From the NCBI RefSeq assembly GCF_030445035.2, contig NC_080682.1, positions 34,082,770 through 34,146,769 of the forward strand: DNA of 64,000 nt, given 5' to 3'. This document shows, in pieces, positions 22,701 through 34,820 of this stretch. The position numbers were made by a program, and so were the translations under genes. Each line of letters starts with the position of its first letter. Positions within the stretch are counted from its first letter, which is position 1. Below the pieces are notes generated by a model. The model was not told the DNA's origin, made no database searches, and worked only from the letters and a program-made list of their open reading frames with translations. Source of the DNA: Dasypus novemcinctus (lineage: Eukaryota > Chordata > Mammalia > Cingulata > Dasypodidae).

Positions 22701-23213
22701 AGAGATAAAAATAAAAAGGATGTAAAAATATGTTTGTTTATATAAGCTTGTAAAAACTACTGTAAAAAGTAATACTGCTATAAAAATTGAACAATGTATT
22801 CCACAGATATATAGGCTCATATAAAATAAAAATGAGAAAAATTTTCAGAAAGATGTGAAAATAATTAACAGATATTCAAAACACATAAAGTAAATTTTAC
22901 AGAATTAATTGGAGGAATAGAATTTTTTAAAAAATATTTTACTTGGAAAAATGTCAAGAATAAAGTCCCAATTTTGTTGAAATGTAGGACAAGGAGGTCA
23001 AGTTTCCTTTCTGTTTCTCACTCCTGAGCTTTTAACAAAATTATTTTATTCTTAAGGAAAATTTATTGGAATCCCAACAATAAAATTTCAGCATATATAT
23101 TGGTCATATTTTTAGGTTCTTTGTTTTACTCATATTATATATATTTACACTCCTTAACCATAGAAAAATTGAATTCGGTGTTGGTTAATGATGATTTTGC
23201 AATGTTAAGCAGA
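22701..23213. other. AT-rich non-coding DNA
   Basis: No gene or repeat family recognised. Confidence 0.5.
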
Positions 23214-23529
23214 CCTATTTGAGGTGGTATTTACATAGAAAATCTCCACGTAGTCTCTCATTTGGGTTAAATCGTAAGGTAACCTATTGTGAAATAAATT
23301 TGATGCTGTACTTTTTAATCTCCAAAAATATCTCTCTATCAATGAAGTTTGATGAAATAAAGTATTATAATTCCCAAACTCATCAAATATAAAAAATGTT
23401 ATTTTAACTTCTTTATTGATAGCAACAAAATCTGTCCTAAAATCAAAATACAAAGTTTTCCCACCAAGAGTTGCTTCTAAATCTACATGAAAATTTGTTT
23501 CTTTTTGATTAATTATTGCCTTATCCTAA
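23214..23529 (-). other. Exon-like open segment, unidentified
   Basis: On the minus strand a pyrimidine-rich 'aatatttcttag' acceptor-like site is followed by an uninterrupted frame of about 100 codons. It contains 'FHVDLEATLGGKTLYFDFR', 'EVKITFFIFDEFGNYN' and 'RLPYDLTQMRDYVEIFY', and ends at a TAA near 23213. A 'tat|gtaaat' donor-like site lies about 30 nt before the stop. The alternating hydrophobic/charged pattern looks like a beta-rich domain rather than L1 or retroviral protein. I cannot name it. It could be an isolated exon, an exon copy, or chance in AT-rich DNA. Confidence 0.3.
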
Positions 23530-25114
23530 GAAATATTTGACCTAATTATACAAAGAAGTGAATTTTTGGCAGTTAATATAATTATAAAATATTTATTCAC
23601 TTCAACACTGATTTATATTTTTCCCTCATGTATCTTTTAATAAAATAAAAACCAATGCACTAAAATAATAAAACAATTTCAGAAACATTTGTTATACTAA
23701 TTACAATTATACCTCTGATGTGTCTATGAATTAGGTGACACTGACAAACCTCACTGAAGAACCTCTACTAGGTTTTATCCTGTAATGCCTCTAACCTGCT
23801 CATTAATCAACTGGTGCATGCATTTTGAAAGAAATTTTTTATTAGGCACTAGCCAACATAGAATGCATTAAATTTTTGGTTTTCCCAAAGACATAAGACA
23901 AGGTATATCATAAATTCTTAATGATAAAATCAGAATGTTACTGAAAATACAGTGTGATAAAAATAGATATACATGTAAATTGCATTATATAATAAAATAA
24001 TTGGAAGTAAATATGTGTAAAATTTAACATTTATGAAAGATTTCATTTAATTCTTTTAATTTTATTGCATTCTAATTTCAGTGTAATAAACCAGTTTTAC
24101 TCCCATGCTAAGTGTTTTACTTTGAAATATAAAAATATTTCATTGTGAAAAAATGTGTTGTTATATCACTGTGGTTAATGTCCTGGCCTTTCAGCAAACT
24201 ATAATTAGACATTTCTTTAGGTAACATCTCTGTTACCTAAACAAAAAAATTTATGCATCACAAAAGAATATAAAGAAATTGTGTTCAATTTTATGGCTTC
24301 TAAGGGAGATGAAACTCTCTGGTACAAACCTAACATGGATGTATTTGTTCTTGATTGTTATTCCTTGGAACTATGCCAAGGAATTTTCCTTGAAATTGAT
24401 CCCAGGTATGAATGGATGTTCATCATCAGGAACCCTCAATATAGGAGGTATTGTGACATTACCAGGGTAAAATACAAGGGATAGTTTATTCTGCTTGCAT
24501 TCACAGTAGCTCCCTGGAATATTTGTCAGGTATAATTTCCAGGTGAACTTTCTATTTGGTCATGACCTCCATACAATCTCTGTGTCGATGTAATTTAACT
24601 CAGAATAAAACAAAAATATATGCAGAAATGTTTAAAAATAGTTTATTTCACTGGAAACAGTATCACTGAAATATTAGGCACCCTGTATGGTGTACTTATT
24701 TTGTTTGTGAAAAAATTGTGAGGTTTACAAATTTTTAGAGAGAAATAATTATTGGAAAAAATTTTTCACCAACTTTGGCTCATTGTAAGTATTATTCTCA
24801 AAGTTAGAATTTTAGTTTAGATCAAGTAAAATGTGGTATTATTAGAGGAATATAAATATATATATGATATCATTTAGACTTGATGTAAGCCTAAATTTGT
24901 GAAATGGAAATATAGAGTTTATAGGAGTGTTCATGTGCAAACCATGCACATATTTGAAAAAATAATTTATGGAAGTTTTAAAATAATTTCTAGTAAGTAC
25001 AACAACATGTCTTCTAAATATTAATACTAATAAATGTTCTATAATTTTTAATATACTCTGTAAAGTCCCTTAAGTTTTAATTTCTGATCTGTTATTTGTA
25101 CTGACTTCCAACAA
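23530..25114. other. AT-rich non-coding DNA
   Basis: No convincing gene or known repeat. Two overlapping short frames at 24279-24484 resemble nothing I know. Confidence 0.5.
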
Positions 25115-25409
25115 GTATGTTTCATTCACTGGCTGCTTCACCCAGATGTAATTTTTTTTATCTTCTTGCCAGCCATTGAATGTTTCCTTCTCTTTTCAAT
25201 GGCCTATGACCACTATGTAGCTATCTGCAATCCTTTTCACTACCTCCATACTTTGCTGCACCCTTATCACTGGGTCCTACATGATTAGGTTTACTGAATC
25301 ATTAATTGTTGCTGTTTACATGAACAGTTTACATTTTTTCAAATCCAATATTATCTATCACTTTTTCTGTGACACAGTCCTAATTCTAACTCTGTCCTGT
25401 ACTGACATT
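25115..25409 (+). pseudogene. Olfactory receptor fragment (TM3 to extracellular loop 2)
   Basis: The translation shows the OR signature '[15 protein letters not shown]' from the ATG at 25199, preceded by a TM3-like 'TGCFTQM' segment. After a frameshift come 'FTESLIVAVYMNSLHFF' and 'HFFCDTVLILTLSCTDI', the usual second extracellular loop. An in-frame stop upstream, at least one frameshift, and loss of TM1-2 and TM5-7 make it a pseudogene. The HML-like provirus begins at 25410 immediately after the CTDI codons. The rest of the receptor is not found beyond its other LTR, so more than a simple insertion happened. The pattern suggests the OR5/OR8 type, but the subfamily is not certain. Confidence 0.75.
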
Positions 25410-25771
25410 TGTTGCTGCCAGGCTGAAGGGTATCAGGAATGAAGGATAAGAGAGAAGGGATCAGCGGATCTGCAAGCCAATGCCTACAGACAAGTTTATT
25501 TCTATTCAACTGCATACTGATAGAGAAAGCTTACATGCTAATAAGCACATACAGATTTATTGTTGTTATCTCATTATTAGAAACAGGGAGAGGCCATTTA
25601 TCTTTTAACTTTTCAAAGTGACTTTGTTCTTTCTACTAAACCGGCCTGTTGACCTAGTAAATCTTAACCAGAGACATTCTTGTCCTGTTGACCAAGGGAG
25701 TGTCAACAAAGAACATTCTTTCCTTATTCTGTTTCCTAAGTAGCATCACATCTTGTTTTCTTCAACCAACA
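25410..25771 (-). repeat. 3' LTR of HML-like provirus
   Basis: A 362-bp LTR aligned end to end with 32593-32950. On the minus strand it starts TGTTGG and ends GCAACA. It retains 'ctctccctgtttct' and an A-rich polyadenylation region. Confidence 0.8.
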
Positions 25772-25899
25772 AGTCATTACTTCTTTATTTCTGCTTTTTG
25801 TTTAAGTGCCAGGGTGACTTTGCCAGTCTTAGGTTGCCCTTATCACAATTTAAGGGTCTTACCCATGATTGACTACCAGCCAAGCTCTTTCGGCACAAT

Positions 25900-27720
25900 A
25901 TTTAAATTTTTGCAATGCTCATGCAAGAACAAGGTTGTTGGCTCATCCCAGCTGGTTGGTGCTCTGTAATCACTTTGTAACATATCATTAAGGACAGACC
26001 ATTGTTATAAGCAGTATTATTAAAACAGCCATCCCTATTCCTAAGGATGATACAAAATGCTGTGATTTCCACCAATTTATAGGATTAAACTTTGTAACAT
26101 GAAAAATTAAGACAGAAAAAACATCTTTAACAGTGGCTATATGTATTTGATTCTGAGACAATTCAATATTTTCTTCTGCATTCAACAATTTCTAATGAAA
26201 TATTCATTTTGTGGCCCAATACATGATTTTTTTTTCCCATTGTATCTCTGAGGAATTATTCACAAGTGGTGTAATACAAAAGTTACTTTCATTCCAGTCA
26301 CACTTAAGCCCTCTCAACAAGTTTAGATTATGCAATTAATCTTCAGTATGCAATGCAGCAGATTCTAAACCATTGACTCTATCATTAAGCTGCTCATCAA
26401 TATGCTCTTGACTATGCCAGAGTTCACTTGGTGTTTTTATGCCAATTATGCACATATTGCTGTGTCTGAACTGTTTCATGCAATGCAATGGCAGCTGTGG
26501 CAGTGGGTGTTATTATTCCAATTAGTCTCAATATTCCAGCAATAATCCATCCTATTAATACCTTTGTCCATTTTATGTATGCTTGTGCAAGATGCAACAG
26601 CAATTGACTTTCAGGTGGTGACTGCCATATCAGGGTCATCCATACTGGAAACCATACTCCTTTTCTTCTCTGAGCAACCATGATAGTTTTTATCTTTCTG
26701 TAAAATAGTCTCAGAAATACAACTATATAGTGTACAATTTTTACAAAAGAGGATTTGATTTCCAATTTCTAATTTTCCTGTCACAAAAATGTAGGGATAT
26801 CATACGCATGTTTTAAAATGATATGTTTGATTAAAATAAAGGTATTGTCTGGTGTCGTTCTTATTCCTGAACCATATATAAGTGAGGGCCAGTCCAAGAA
26901 ACACTTTCCACAGATTTCTTTGGACAGTTTGTGTTCTATTAGTCCACGGGGAAGGCAACCACCTTCCTTTAATTTTCCAAATAATTGATCTATTAATAAA
27001 TTTAGTTTTTTCATTCATGGACCATGGAAAAGGATGTTGTCTATTAGCACTAATCTGACTGTTGTTCATTCCATACCAGATAAAGCTGCTGCTATTATTA
27101 GTGGGATATCCCATAGGGACACTGTCCCATACTATTCCAGAGGAATAATTAAGAGTGACAACTCCTCTTCCCTTATGGCAATTTCGCCACCTTTCTTTAT
27201 CACCTTGTTCTTGTGGTGGACAACTATAATTTTGTAATTTGGCCACAGAACTATTATAGGATGGAAATACAGTAATAAGCAATTTGGTACCATTGGCTTT
27301 AGTAGCAATCATAGTGTGATTTTGTATTCTCATACATGGAAGCTCTTTTCCTATACTTAAAAGGATGATCATCTAAAGGAAGGGTTAAATTTACTATAGT
27401 TCTTCCTTCTTCCTCAGGTTTCAAAGGCAATCGATGATCTATAGGTCCTGGGAACATATAAGGTTATTTAAATATACTGGAAATGAGGAATCTGCCCATT
27501 TCAAAGCTCTCAACAATGGCAGATTGGGTATATATGCCCAATAAGTATGATTTTCAGCTACATTATCCAGAATCATTGTTGTTGTCAGGAAGAGATGAAA
27601 AATCATCAAGGAGGGATGTGTCATTCTCTGTCCATGATTTAATCCACTGTGCTGGCAACCAAATTTGTTCTCTGTCTCCTATAATTACAAGAGCATACCC
27701 TTGCCCCCATACTTTAACTT
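25900..27720 (-). pseudogene. Envelope (env) of HML-like provirus, broken
   Basis: The surface-subunit part (about 27624-26800) is rich in N-x-S/T sites. A charged 'QRRKGVW' stretch is followed by a hydrophobic segment and 'ATAAIALHETVQTQQYV' (about 26690-26430), the fusion-peptide/heptad region pattern of HML transmembrane proteins. The membrane anchor and tail lie at about 26188-25988 ('GIGMAVLIILLITMV'). Several frame changes separate these pieces, so no complete glycoprotein can be made. Confidence 0.75.
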
Positions 27721-27779
27721 TCCCTTCGTGCCAAGTGTTAGTCAGAACACCTTTCCAGTATACTGGCTGATATTCAGTT

Positions 27780-28430
27780 TGGTCAGACAGACCTTTTCTT
27801 TATTTCAGCCAGTGTGATGGAATCATATAAATTAAGAAAATTTAAAGTAAATAAATATTTTGTCAGTTGGTCCTTTGGTACTATGATACCATCATCTCCC
27901 TCTTTTTGTTTTAACAGCATTTTTTAAGTGTATGATGGGACCATTCAACTATGTCTTGGCCTGGAGGTTATAAGGAATTCCTATGATATGAACAATGGAA
28001 TATTAAGAACAAAATTTTGCAGATTATTTACCAGAATAAACTGGACCATTATGGGTTTTAATTTGTACAGGGCATCCCATGACTGCAAAGGCAGACTACA
28101 AATGTGAATGAACATGACAAAATCTTTCCCCACTATGTGCTGCTGCACAGAGAAAATGAGAATAAATGTCAATACCAAAATGAACATATTGCAACTTGCC
28201 AAAAGATGGGACATGCATAATATCCATCTGCCAAATTTAATTTGAGGCCAGCCCTTGAAGATTAGTGCCTTTATCAAACAGTGCTGCCTTGAGAGGGCCA
28301 CAGGTAGAACAATGCCTTACAATATCTTGTGCTTACAGTTTTGTTAAAGATGGAAATTTATGTCACAATCCTTTAGTGTTGAGATGAGTGAGAGCATGAT
28401 ATTTGGCTGCATCCTGCACAGATCCTACCA
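27780..28430 (-). pseudogene. Integrase region of pol, broken
   Basis: An H-x3-H ('HALTH') and C-x2-C ('CSTC') zinc-binding pattern lies at about 28400-28290. It is followed by core-domain sequence with 'FGIDIYSH' for the first catalytic Asp. The usual T-D-N-G-P appears as T-H-N-G-P near 28043-28060, so the second catalytic Asp is lost. The downstream Glu region is also disrupted and stops are present. Integrase would have inserted viral DNA into the genome. This copy cannot. Confidence 0.7.
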
Positions 28431-28499
28431 GGATATCAGCCTGTGCATTACATGCAGACAGGAGTCCAGGTAAAGCAGAGTGTGATTGAATATGGTAAT

Positions 28500-29163
28500 A
28501 ACAGAGAATTTGATCATTGATGAATAAATGTCTGAAGTTGCAGGAACATTTGAGAAAGTTCTTCAGTTATGGAGATATTGGCTGTTTCAATTTGAGTAAT
28601 GGTTAAACAAACATTATCAGAATAAGAAATAAGATTAAGAGACCCTTTAAAAGTTTGCAGGACCCTAAGAACAGCTGATAATTTTGCAGTTGTGCAGTAA
28701 TATATGGGGTTTGCCAAACCTTTTCTGGGAGGGAAGTGACATAAGCCACTATACCATTGTTACTACCATCTTTGAAAATGGTAAGTGTGTTTTCTATTGG
28801 AACTGATTTAACTATTTTTAGTAAAATCCATGTTGTTCTTTGTAAAAATATTAATAGTTTAGTGGTGGGATAATGGTTATCAATAATTCCCTGAAAATCA
28901 CTACTAGCAATTTGTCAATTTGTATTTGTAGCATAAAGATGTTTAATTTCATCATTAGACAAGCTGCATATTATCTGATCATGAGCTGTAATTGACCTTT
29001 AGCAATGAGAGAAATAAGTTTCTGTAAATATGTTTGCAATCTTTTTTGTTTATTATTAGGAAGAAATATCCATTCCAAAATGCCATCTTGCCAAAATAAG
29101 GCAGTTGGAGATTGTAGGGTAGAAAAGATAACCTTAGGGATTCTCAGAGTAGATCAACTCCAA
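28500..29163 (-). pseudogene. RT connection and RNase H region, broken
   Basis: The frame at 28717-28514 has 'KLSAVLRVLQTFKGSLNL' and 'ETANISITEEL', matching the later part of class II ERV RNase H. The region 28720-29163 holds the connection domain with several stops. Confidence 0.6.
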
Positions 29164-29868
29164 TTAATGTCCCCTAAAAGTTTCTGAAAATAAAGTATTT
29201 AATTTATTCCTTCTTAATTGTATCTCTTGTGGGTGTATATGTCCATTTGCTAATTGCATACCCAAATAACAATAGGGGGCATTCTGCTGAACTTTCTCAG
29301 GGGCAATCTGTATCCTATACTCAGGAAGCACCTTTTCAGCATACTGAAACAATTGCTGTAACTGGTCATCTGACAACTGTGTAAATGATATATCATCCAT
29401 ATAATGGATAATCATAGCTTTTGGAAACTTTTCCAAAACCTGTACCATAACCTGTAGGGGTTGATGAACAAAGATTTGGCACATGGTAGGACTGTTCATC
29501 ATGCCTTGACGCAACACACACCACTGATATCTCTGCAAAGGGGATTGATTGTTTATAGCAGGGACAGAGAAAACTAATTTCTCTTTCTCAGAAGGATGCA
29601 GAGGAATGGTAAAGAAACAATCTTTTAAATCTATAATAATCAAGGACCAATTTTTAGGAATCATAGAGGACTGTGGAACCCCTGGATATAATACCACCAT
29701 AGGGCTCATAACTTTATTAACACCTCGAAGATCCGTGAGCATCCACCATTTGCCAGATTTCTTTTTTATTACAAATACTGGTGAATTCCAAGGGCTTTGT
29801 GATGGTTCAATATGCCCTTGGAATAATTGCTCTTGAAAAATGGTGTGAAGGGCATTAAGTTTTTCCAA
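29164..29868 (-). pseudogene. Reverse transcriptase of HML-like provirus
   Basis: A 234-codon uninterrupted piece, the best-preserved part of the provirus. It shows in order 'SPWNSPVFVIKKKSGKWW', 'LTDLRGVNK', a 'VLRQGMMNSPTMCQ' turn (V-L-P-Q-G-M in active enzymes, so Pro is replaced by Arg) and the catalytic Y-M-D-D near 29391-29405. 'APYCYLGMQL' follows. It lacks the polymerase N-terminal lead-in and ends at a stop before the connection domain. Homology to class II ERV reverse transcriptases is clear from motif order. Confidence 0.9.
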
Positions 29869-29939
29869 AGGAAGGGGTCATTGATCAAACCAACCTGGTA
29901 TATTTGTAAACCAAGTTATGGGGATAGTAATGCCCTTTG

Positions 29940-30640
29940 TTACAATGGCTGCTACATTAAATTTGTCCTTAAAGATTCAGAGGGAATTTGGAAACGTAAT
30001 CCATGATATTCATTCTTCTTTCTGATATTGCTATACTTCATATCCATGTAAATAGTTTTAACTTGTTCTAAAAGTGTAGGAATATATAAAAATGCTCCCC
30101 ATTGACTAAGCAAATCCTGGCCCCACAGATTAAGTCCTACATCATTCACATAAGGTTGTAGCATAAATGTTTGCCCATCAGGTCTTAATGTGTCAAAAAC
30201 AGAGGTCGGAACATTTTGTAATGTCCGTGATTGAAGCCAGTGTCATATAGCAATAGTTCCTGTGTCTATTAGTGCCAATAACACTTTCCCATTAATAGTA
30301 ATAGTAACATCAGGCTGATCATTGCCTACAAAAGTCTGCCACAAAATTTCATTCCCTATAGCCCGAAGTCCTCCATTTCTATCAAAAGGAAGAGTTAAAG
30401 TTTTGTGATAGGGCAGGAGTAGTAATTGTGTTATGCATTGTCCCAAAGTAACTTGTACTTGATTAACAGCTTGTACCATAACCTTAATTTCTTCCTTATA
30501 ATCACTATGATGGCAATTTGTACTAGCAATCCTTCCATAGTTAAATTATTCCTTAAGTATAGTTTACATACCCATAGCAGGAGTAATAAGTTTAGTTTCT
30601 GTAGAAGGTAAATCAACGTCAGTGTTCCCTTGAGTAGCTG
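29940..30640 (-). pseudogene. Protease (pro) region, broken
   Basis: The frame at 30479-30243 ends with 'VLLALIDTGTIAI', an aspartic protease active-site D-T-G (active enzymes have D-T-G-A). The continuation at 30164-29952 has 'NLWGQDLLSQWG', matching the conserved C-terminal part, and a G-patch-like tail. A stop or frameshift separates the two pieces. Confidence 0.7.
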
Positions 30641-30643
30641 CTG

Positions 30644-32458
30644 TTAGTTCAGAAACTGGGATGCGTGTTGCTGGCCATTGTTGACTGGGTATTTTTCCTG
30701 TAGGCTCATATTTTTTGTCTGAGGGTCTGGAGCTAGGCCAGCAAAGTGGTTTCCTGATGACAAAATGGGGGAGCTGTTTTTGTGAAATTTAGATTTACAT
30801 TCATTAACCCAATGAAAACCTTTCTGACACATGGAACATATTTTGGAGGGGGGTTTTCTCCCACCACTCTTTAGTGGTTGAACAAAATACACTCTGCAAT
30901 CCCTTTTCAAAATGACCAGATTGCCCACATTTAAAACAATTTCATCTTTTATCTTGCAGTCTCTGATTACCTCTCTTTGCTGCACCTAATACTGCTATCT
31001 GGTGCATAGTGGAGTCTATATCCCAACAACATTTGATATAATCTTGCACTGATCCTCCTGCAGGCTTAAGTGGCCTTATAACTTTTTGCATTCATTAATT
31101 GCATTATCAGAGGTCAATGTTAAGAAAATCAAATTTCGTTCTTCAGGAATTTCAACAGATTTGTACACAATGTCAGATAAATGAGCTGTAAATTCAACAT
31201 ATGTCTCATTGACACCCTGAATCACTTTTGAAAAGGATTGAGTAGGCTTCCCTGGTGGAGAGATTTTTCTGCGTGCAGCCAAGCATACCATGTGCAGCTG
31301 GACTATAGCAGGGACATCATATTGTAATTGCCTAGCTACCCCTGTCCATTGTCTTATGCCTAATAGTAGCTTGGCTGTAATAAGAACAGGAGATTGGAGA
31401 CTAGCATTCCAGTGAGCTGTCTGATTAGTCTAGTCAGTCCACCATGTTTTAAACTGTAAAAATTCAGCCAAGTTTAGTACCATCTGAACTAACATCTCCC
31501 ATGGTATTAGCCTATCAATCTGAGCCATGCCTTGAACTAATCCAAAAGTATAAGGAGACTTAACCCCATATTGTTTGCATGCTTGTTTCAAGTCTTTTAA
31601 AAATTTAAAAGGAATTGGTTCATGATGAAACTCTACTCCACCTTGAGGGTTATTTAAACCCAGTGGAATGGGTCTGAGTGTAAGAGAAAAGCAGATAAGA
31701 ACTGTATTGCTTCAGAATCCCCTTGGCATGAGCCATGCAATAGACAACACAGCAATGGCATTTGTGGTGTGAGATTAGGCACCACAACTTTGTTAATGTA
31801 AGGCAATGCATCAGGAGTATCAGAAAAAAAGCCCAAAGGGACCATTCACTGTAGTACACATTTGTGGAGGAGAAACTAAAGAAATCAACTGAGGATCTAA
31901 AGGAGCAGTAGGTTGAACAGGAAAACCATGAGCCTCTGAATCACCTAATCCTGATGTACTAGTGTGATGTGAAACATAACATCTGGGAATTTCACTAGGA
32001 TTAATGGCAAAATTTTTGTACAAAAAAGGATTAGTATTTTCGGAAGGAACATGACAATCAGGGACATTATCATTGTCCCTATCCAAATCCAAGGTTTTGT
32101 TATCACACAACTCCTGCTTAACATCAATTTTAGAAAATATAGTAATCTTGTCATCTCCATCTTCCAATGGTAAAGGATCTAATGTAGCAGCAATCTGATG
32201 ACATAAAGCCCAAACAGACAAGGGAATAGTCACACCTTTTTGATAGGATCAGTGAAGTGCCTTCATAACTAATTTCCATTGTTTCAAATTTAAAATATTT
32301 CATCCCTGTGGTTGAAACCAATAGCAATGTTTTTGAACTAAGGCAAAAAGCTCAAGCAACTCCAACATTTTAATAGACACTCCAGTGGTTTTCAATAAGG
32401 TTTTTAAAACCTGGGAATGTTCTTCCAATCATCCTGTTTGATTACCCTGGTGATCCAT
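30644..32458 (-). pseudogene. Gag of HML-like provirus, broken
   Basis: The matrix region (about 32458-32000) contains 'TIPLSVWALCHQIAATLDP', similar in layout to HML matrix. The capsid major homology region appears as 'QGVNETYVEFTAHL' at about 31230-31170. Nucleocapsid has two knuckles: a damaged first ('CFKCGQSGHFEKG') and a C-x2-C-x4-H-x4-C second ('CSMCQKGFHWVNEC', about 30848-30807). Numerous stops interrupt it. The start is approximate because a stop lies nine codons in. Confidence 0.75.
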
Positions 32459-32572
32459 GCAAATGTTACTTACCATAAGACTCAAGTAAAAACTTAGTGG
32501 ATGATGCTTGTGACCCTCATGGGAGTCCTTTCCACTTGTTCCTCGATACTGCAGGAAGGAAAACTTCTTTGG

Positions 32573-32590
32573 GCACCACATTGGGTGCCA
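32573..32590 (-). other. Lys-type primer binding site, mutated
   Basis: On the minus strand this reads TGGCACCCAATGTGGTGC, two bases inside the LTR. It differs from TGGCGCCCAACGTGGGGC at three positions, two of them the expected CpG decay. Confidence 0.85.
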
Positions 32591-32592
32591 GA

Positions 32593-32950
32593 TGTTGCTG
32601 CCAATCTGAGGGGTATAGGAATGAAGGACAAGAGAGAAGGGATCAGGGGATCTGCAAGTCAATACCTACAGTCAAATTTATTTTTATTCAGCTACATACT
32701 TATAGAGAAAGCTTACATGCTAACAAGCACATACAGGTTTATTTTTGTTATCTCGTCGTTAGAAACAGGGAGAGGCCATTTATCGTTTAACTTTTCAAAA
32801 TGAATTCATTCTTTCTACTAAACTGGCCTGTTGACCTAGTAAAACTTAATCAGGGACATTCTTGTCCAGTTGACCAAGGGAGTCTCAACAAAGAACATTC
32901 TTTTCTTGTTCTGTTTCCTAGGTAACATTATGTCTTATTTTCTTGATACA
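32593..32950 (-). repeat. 5' LTR of HML-like provirus
   Basis: A 358-bp LTR, TGTATC...GCAACA on the minus strand. A 'ctctataagta' TATA-like stretch and A-rich 'aataaaaataaa' polyadenylation signal are visible. Confidence 0.8.
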
Positions 32951-33137
32951 GGAGGAAAATCAGGAATCTCATTTTGTAGTGGTTTAAGTTCTGAAGCTTT
33001 GTAACTTCATCAGGTTACATATTTGCAAAAAGTAATATCTCTTTTTGTCTATCTGATAATATTTTAAAACCTTACCATTTTCTGATGTGTAACAAGCTTT
33101 ATTAATCAGTATTTCTCTGTTTAATTTCAGTGTGATT
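32951..33137. other. Unassigned DNA
   Basis: Right flank of the provirus. It contains no olfactory receptor sequence and nothing else I recognise. Confidence 0.5.
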
Positions 33138-34820
33138 AAAAATTCATTGCCTCATTTTTGAAGAAGTTTTGGACCATAGAGAGGTTCAACTATGGCAGGG
33201 GAGGAATACAGGTGGGGGGTGTTATTGATGGGGGCACATGGTTGGGAGGAATTTCTCCAGGGCATGTATACAGGGTACATAAAAATGTTTGGATATTTTC
33301 ACAATAGTTATAGTTAAAAATGGCAACTGAGGGAGTGCTGAGTTCTTAGCCAGGGGAGCTCTATCACATTCCCCAATGGAACAGCAACAGTCCCCCAAGT
33401 GCATTGGCAAAGACCAATAAAGAAGGATGGTCCAACAATGAGCCCTTGATATTGATGACTATGCTTATAAGCCTGTGCACCTGAAACATGAATTAGGCCT
33501 AGAACTGCAGGGTGCCTAAGAATTACCTCCTGAGAACCTCCATGTTGCTCAAATGTGGCCACTCTCCAAGTCAAACTCAGCATGTAAATGCATTACCTTC
33601 CTCCAGCATGGGACATGACTCCCAGGGATGAGCCTTCCTGGTGCAAAGGGATTATTACCAAGTACCGGTGATGATGTAACTGGAAAAAGACCTTGAATAA
33701 AAGGGTCAACTCAGACCAGCAGAATATCTCAGCCTACATGTAATATCAGGTGTTAAAAACTGCTTTTTGACCTTGAATAAAAGGGGGAAATGGAAAGGAC
33801 AAATGAGTTTATATGGCTTTGAGTCTCCAAAAAAGAGTCAGGAGGTCATCAGAGGGGTTGCACTTATGCACACCTCAGCAGGATCTCAGAGTCAGCCAAA
33901 GTAAATACAATCCCAGGTACTGGTTCTCCTGAGGACTACAGAGCCCCACAGGTTCTATGGTCATGACAGATGGCTATGGAATTCAGTACCATGTCAGTTG
34001 GCCCTACTTTGGAGTTTGTGTTTCTGAGTGTGATGGAGTTGGACTCAGATGTGGCCTTTCTACACATGCCTCTTCTGTCACTTTTACTGGACCTGTGGTT
34101 GGTGCTGGGGTTGGTGTATACTTGGGAGACCTGAATCCCTGGACTGTCCATGTGACAGTCAGGCACTGAGCCTCAGCAGACTTGCAACTCCTACCTTTTA
34201 GTTTATTGGACTTATTCTAGCCAGTTAGCAGGGAGGTGAAGGTCAACCAACACACCAGGGAGCCAAGAGTGCCTCCAACAGCAAGGAGGAGAATTGCATC
34301 CATCATCCATGTAGAAACTAAGTTCCCTCTTAATATAGAGGTGGAGTTTACATAACCATCCCAGGGTCCACAGGATGGAGGAATAGAGTATGGATTAGAG
34401 TGGACTTCCTGATATTCTACTATGGAACTATTGTGATTAGTAATGGAAGTATAGCACTGATGTGGAGAAAGTGGTCATGGTAACTGCTGAGGGTAGGGAA
34501 AGGGAAGAAGAGATATGATTTGGGGGCATTTTCAGGACTTGAAATTGTCCTGGCTGGTACTACAGGGACAGATGCTGAACAATGTATGTCCTGCCATGGT
34601 CCACTGGGTGGACTGGGGGGAGAGTATATACTACAATATAAACTATTATCCATTTGGTGCAGCAGTGCTCCAAAATGTATTCACCAAATGCAATGAATGT
34701 GCCACAATGACAAAAGAGGTTGCCGATGTGGGAGGAGTGGGGTCGGGGGGGGTAGGGGTGTATGGGGACCTCATATTTTTTGAATGTAATATTTTAAAAA
34801 AAGAGACAAAATTAATTGCC
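33138..34820 (+). mobile_element. 5'-truncated L1, 3' UTR only
   Basis: The plus-strand sequence matches 43170-44840 (the 3' UTR of another L1) from 'agttttggaccatagag' to the A-rich end near 34807. The flanks AAATTCATTGCC (33140-33151) and AAATTAATTGCC (34809-34820) form a 12-bp TSD with one mismatch. No ORF2 is included, so reverse transcription stopped within the 3' UTR. Confidence 0.8.

Larger units (their letters stand above)
25410..32950 (-). mobile_element. HERV-K(HML)-like class II provirus, decayed
   Basis: A 7.5-kb minus-strand provirus with the complete order LTR-gag-pro-pol-env-LTR. The primer binding site is of Lys type. Gag has matrix, capsid and zinc-knuckle remnants, pol has YMDD, and the env transmembrane part resembles HML elements. 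All genes carry stops and frameshifts. The LTRs differ at many positions, by eye well over 10%, far more than those of the 10954-15466 element. No target duplication is visible: GACATT lies on the left and GGAGGA on the right. Confidence 0.85.

Noticed and set aside
24279..24484. Two overlapping ~65-codon plus-strand frames
   Set aside because: No motif, no splice context, and the frames conflict with each other.
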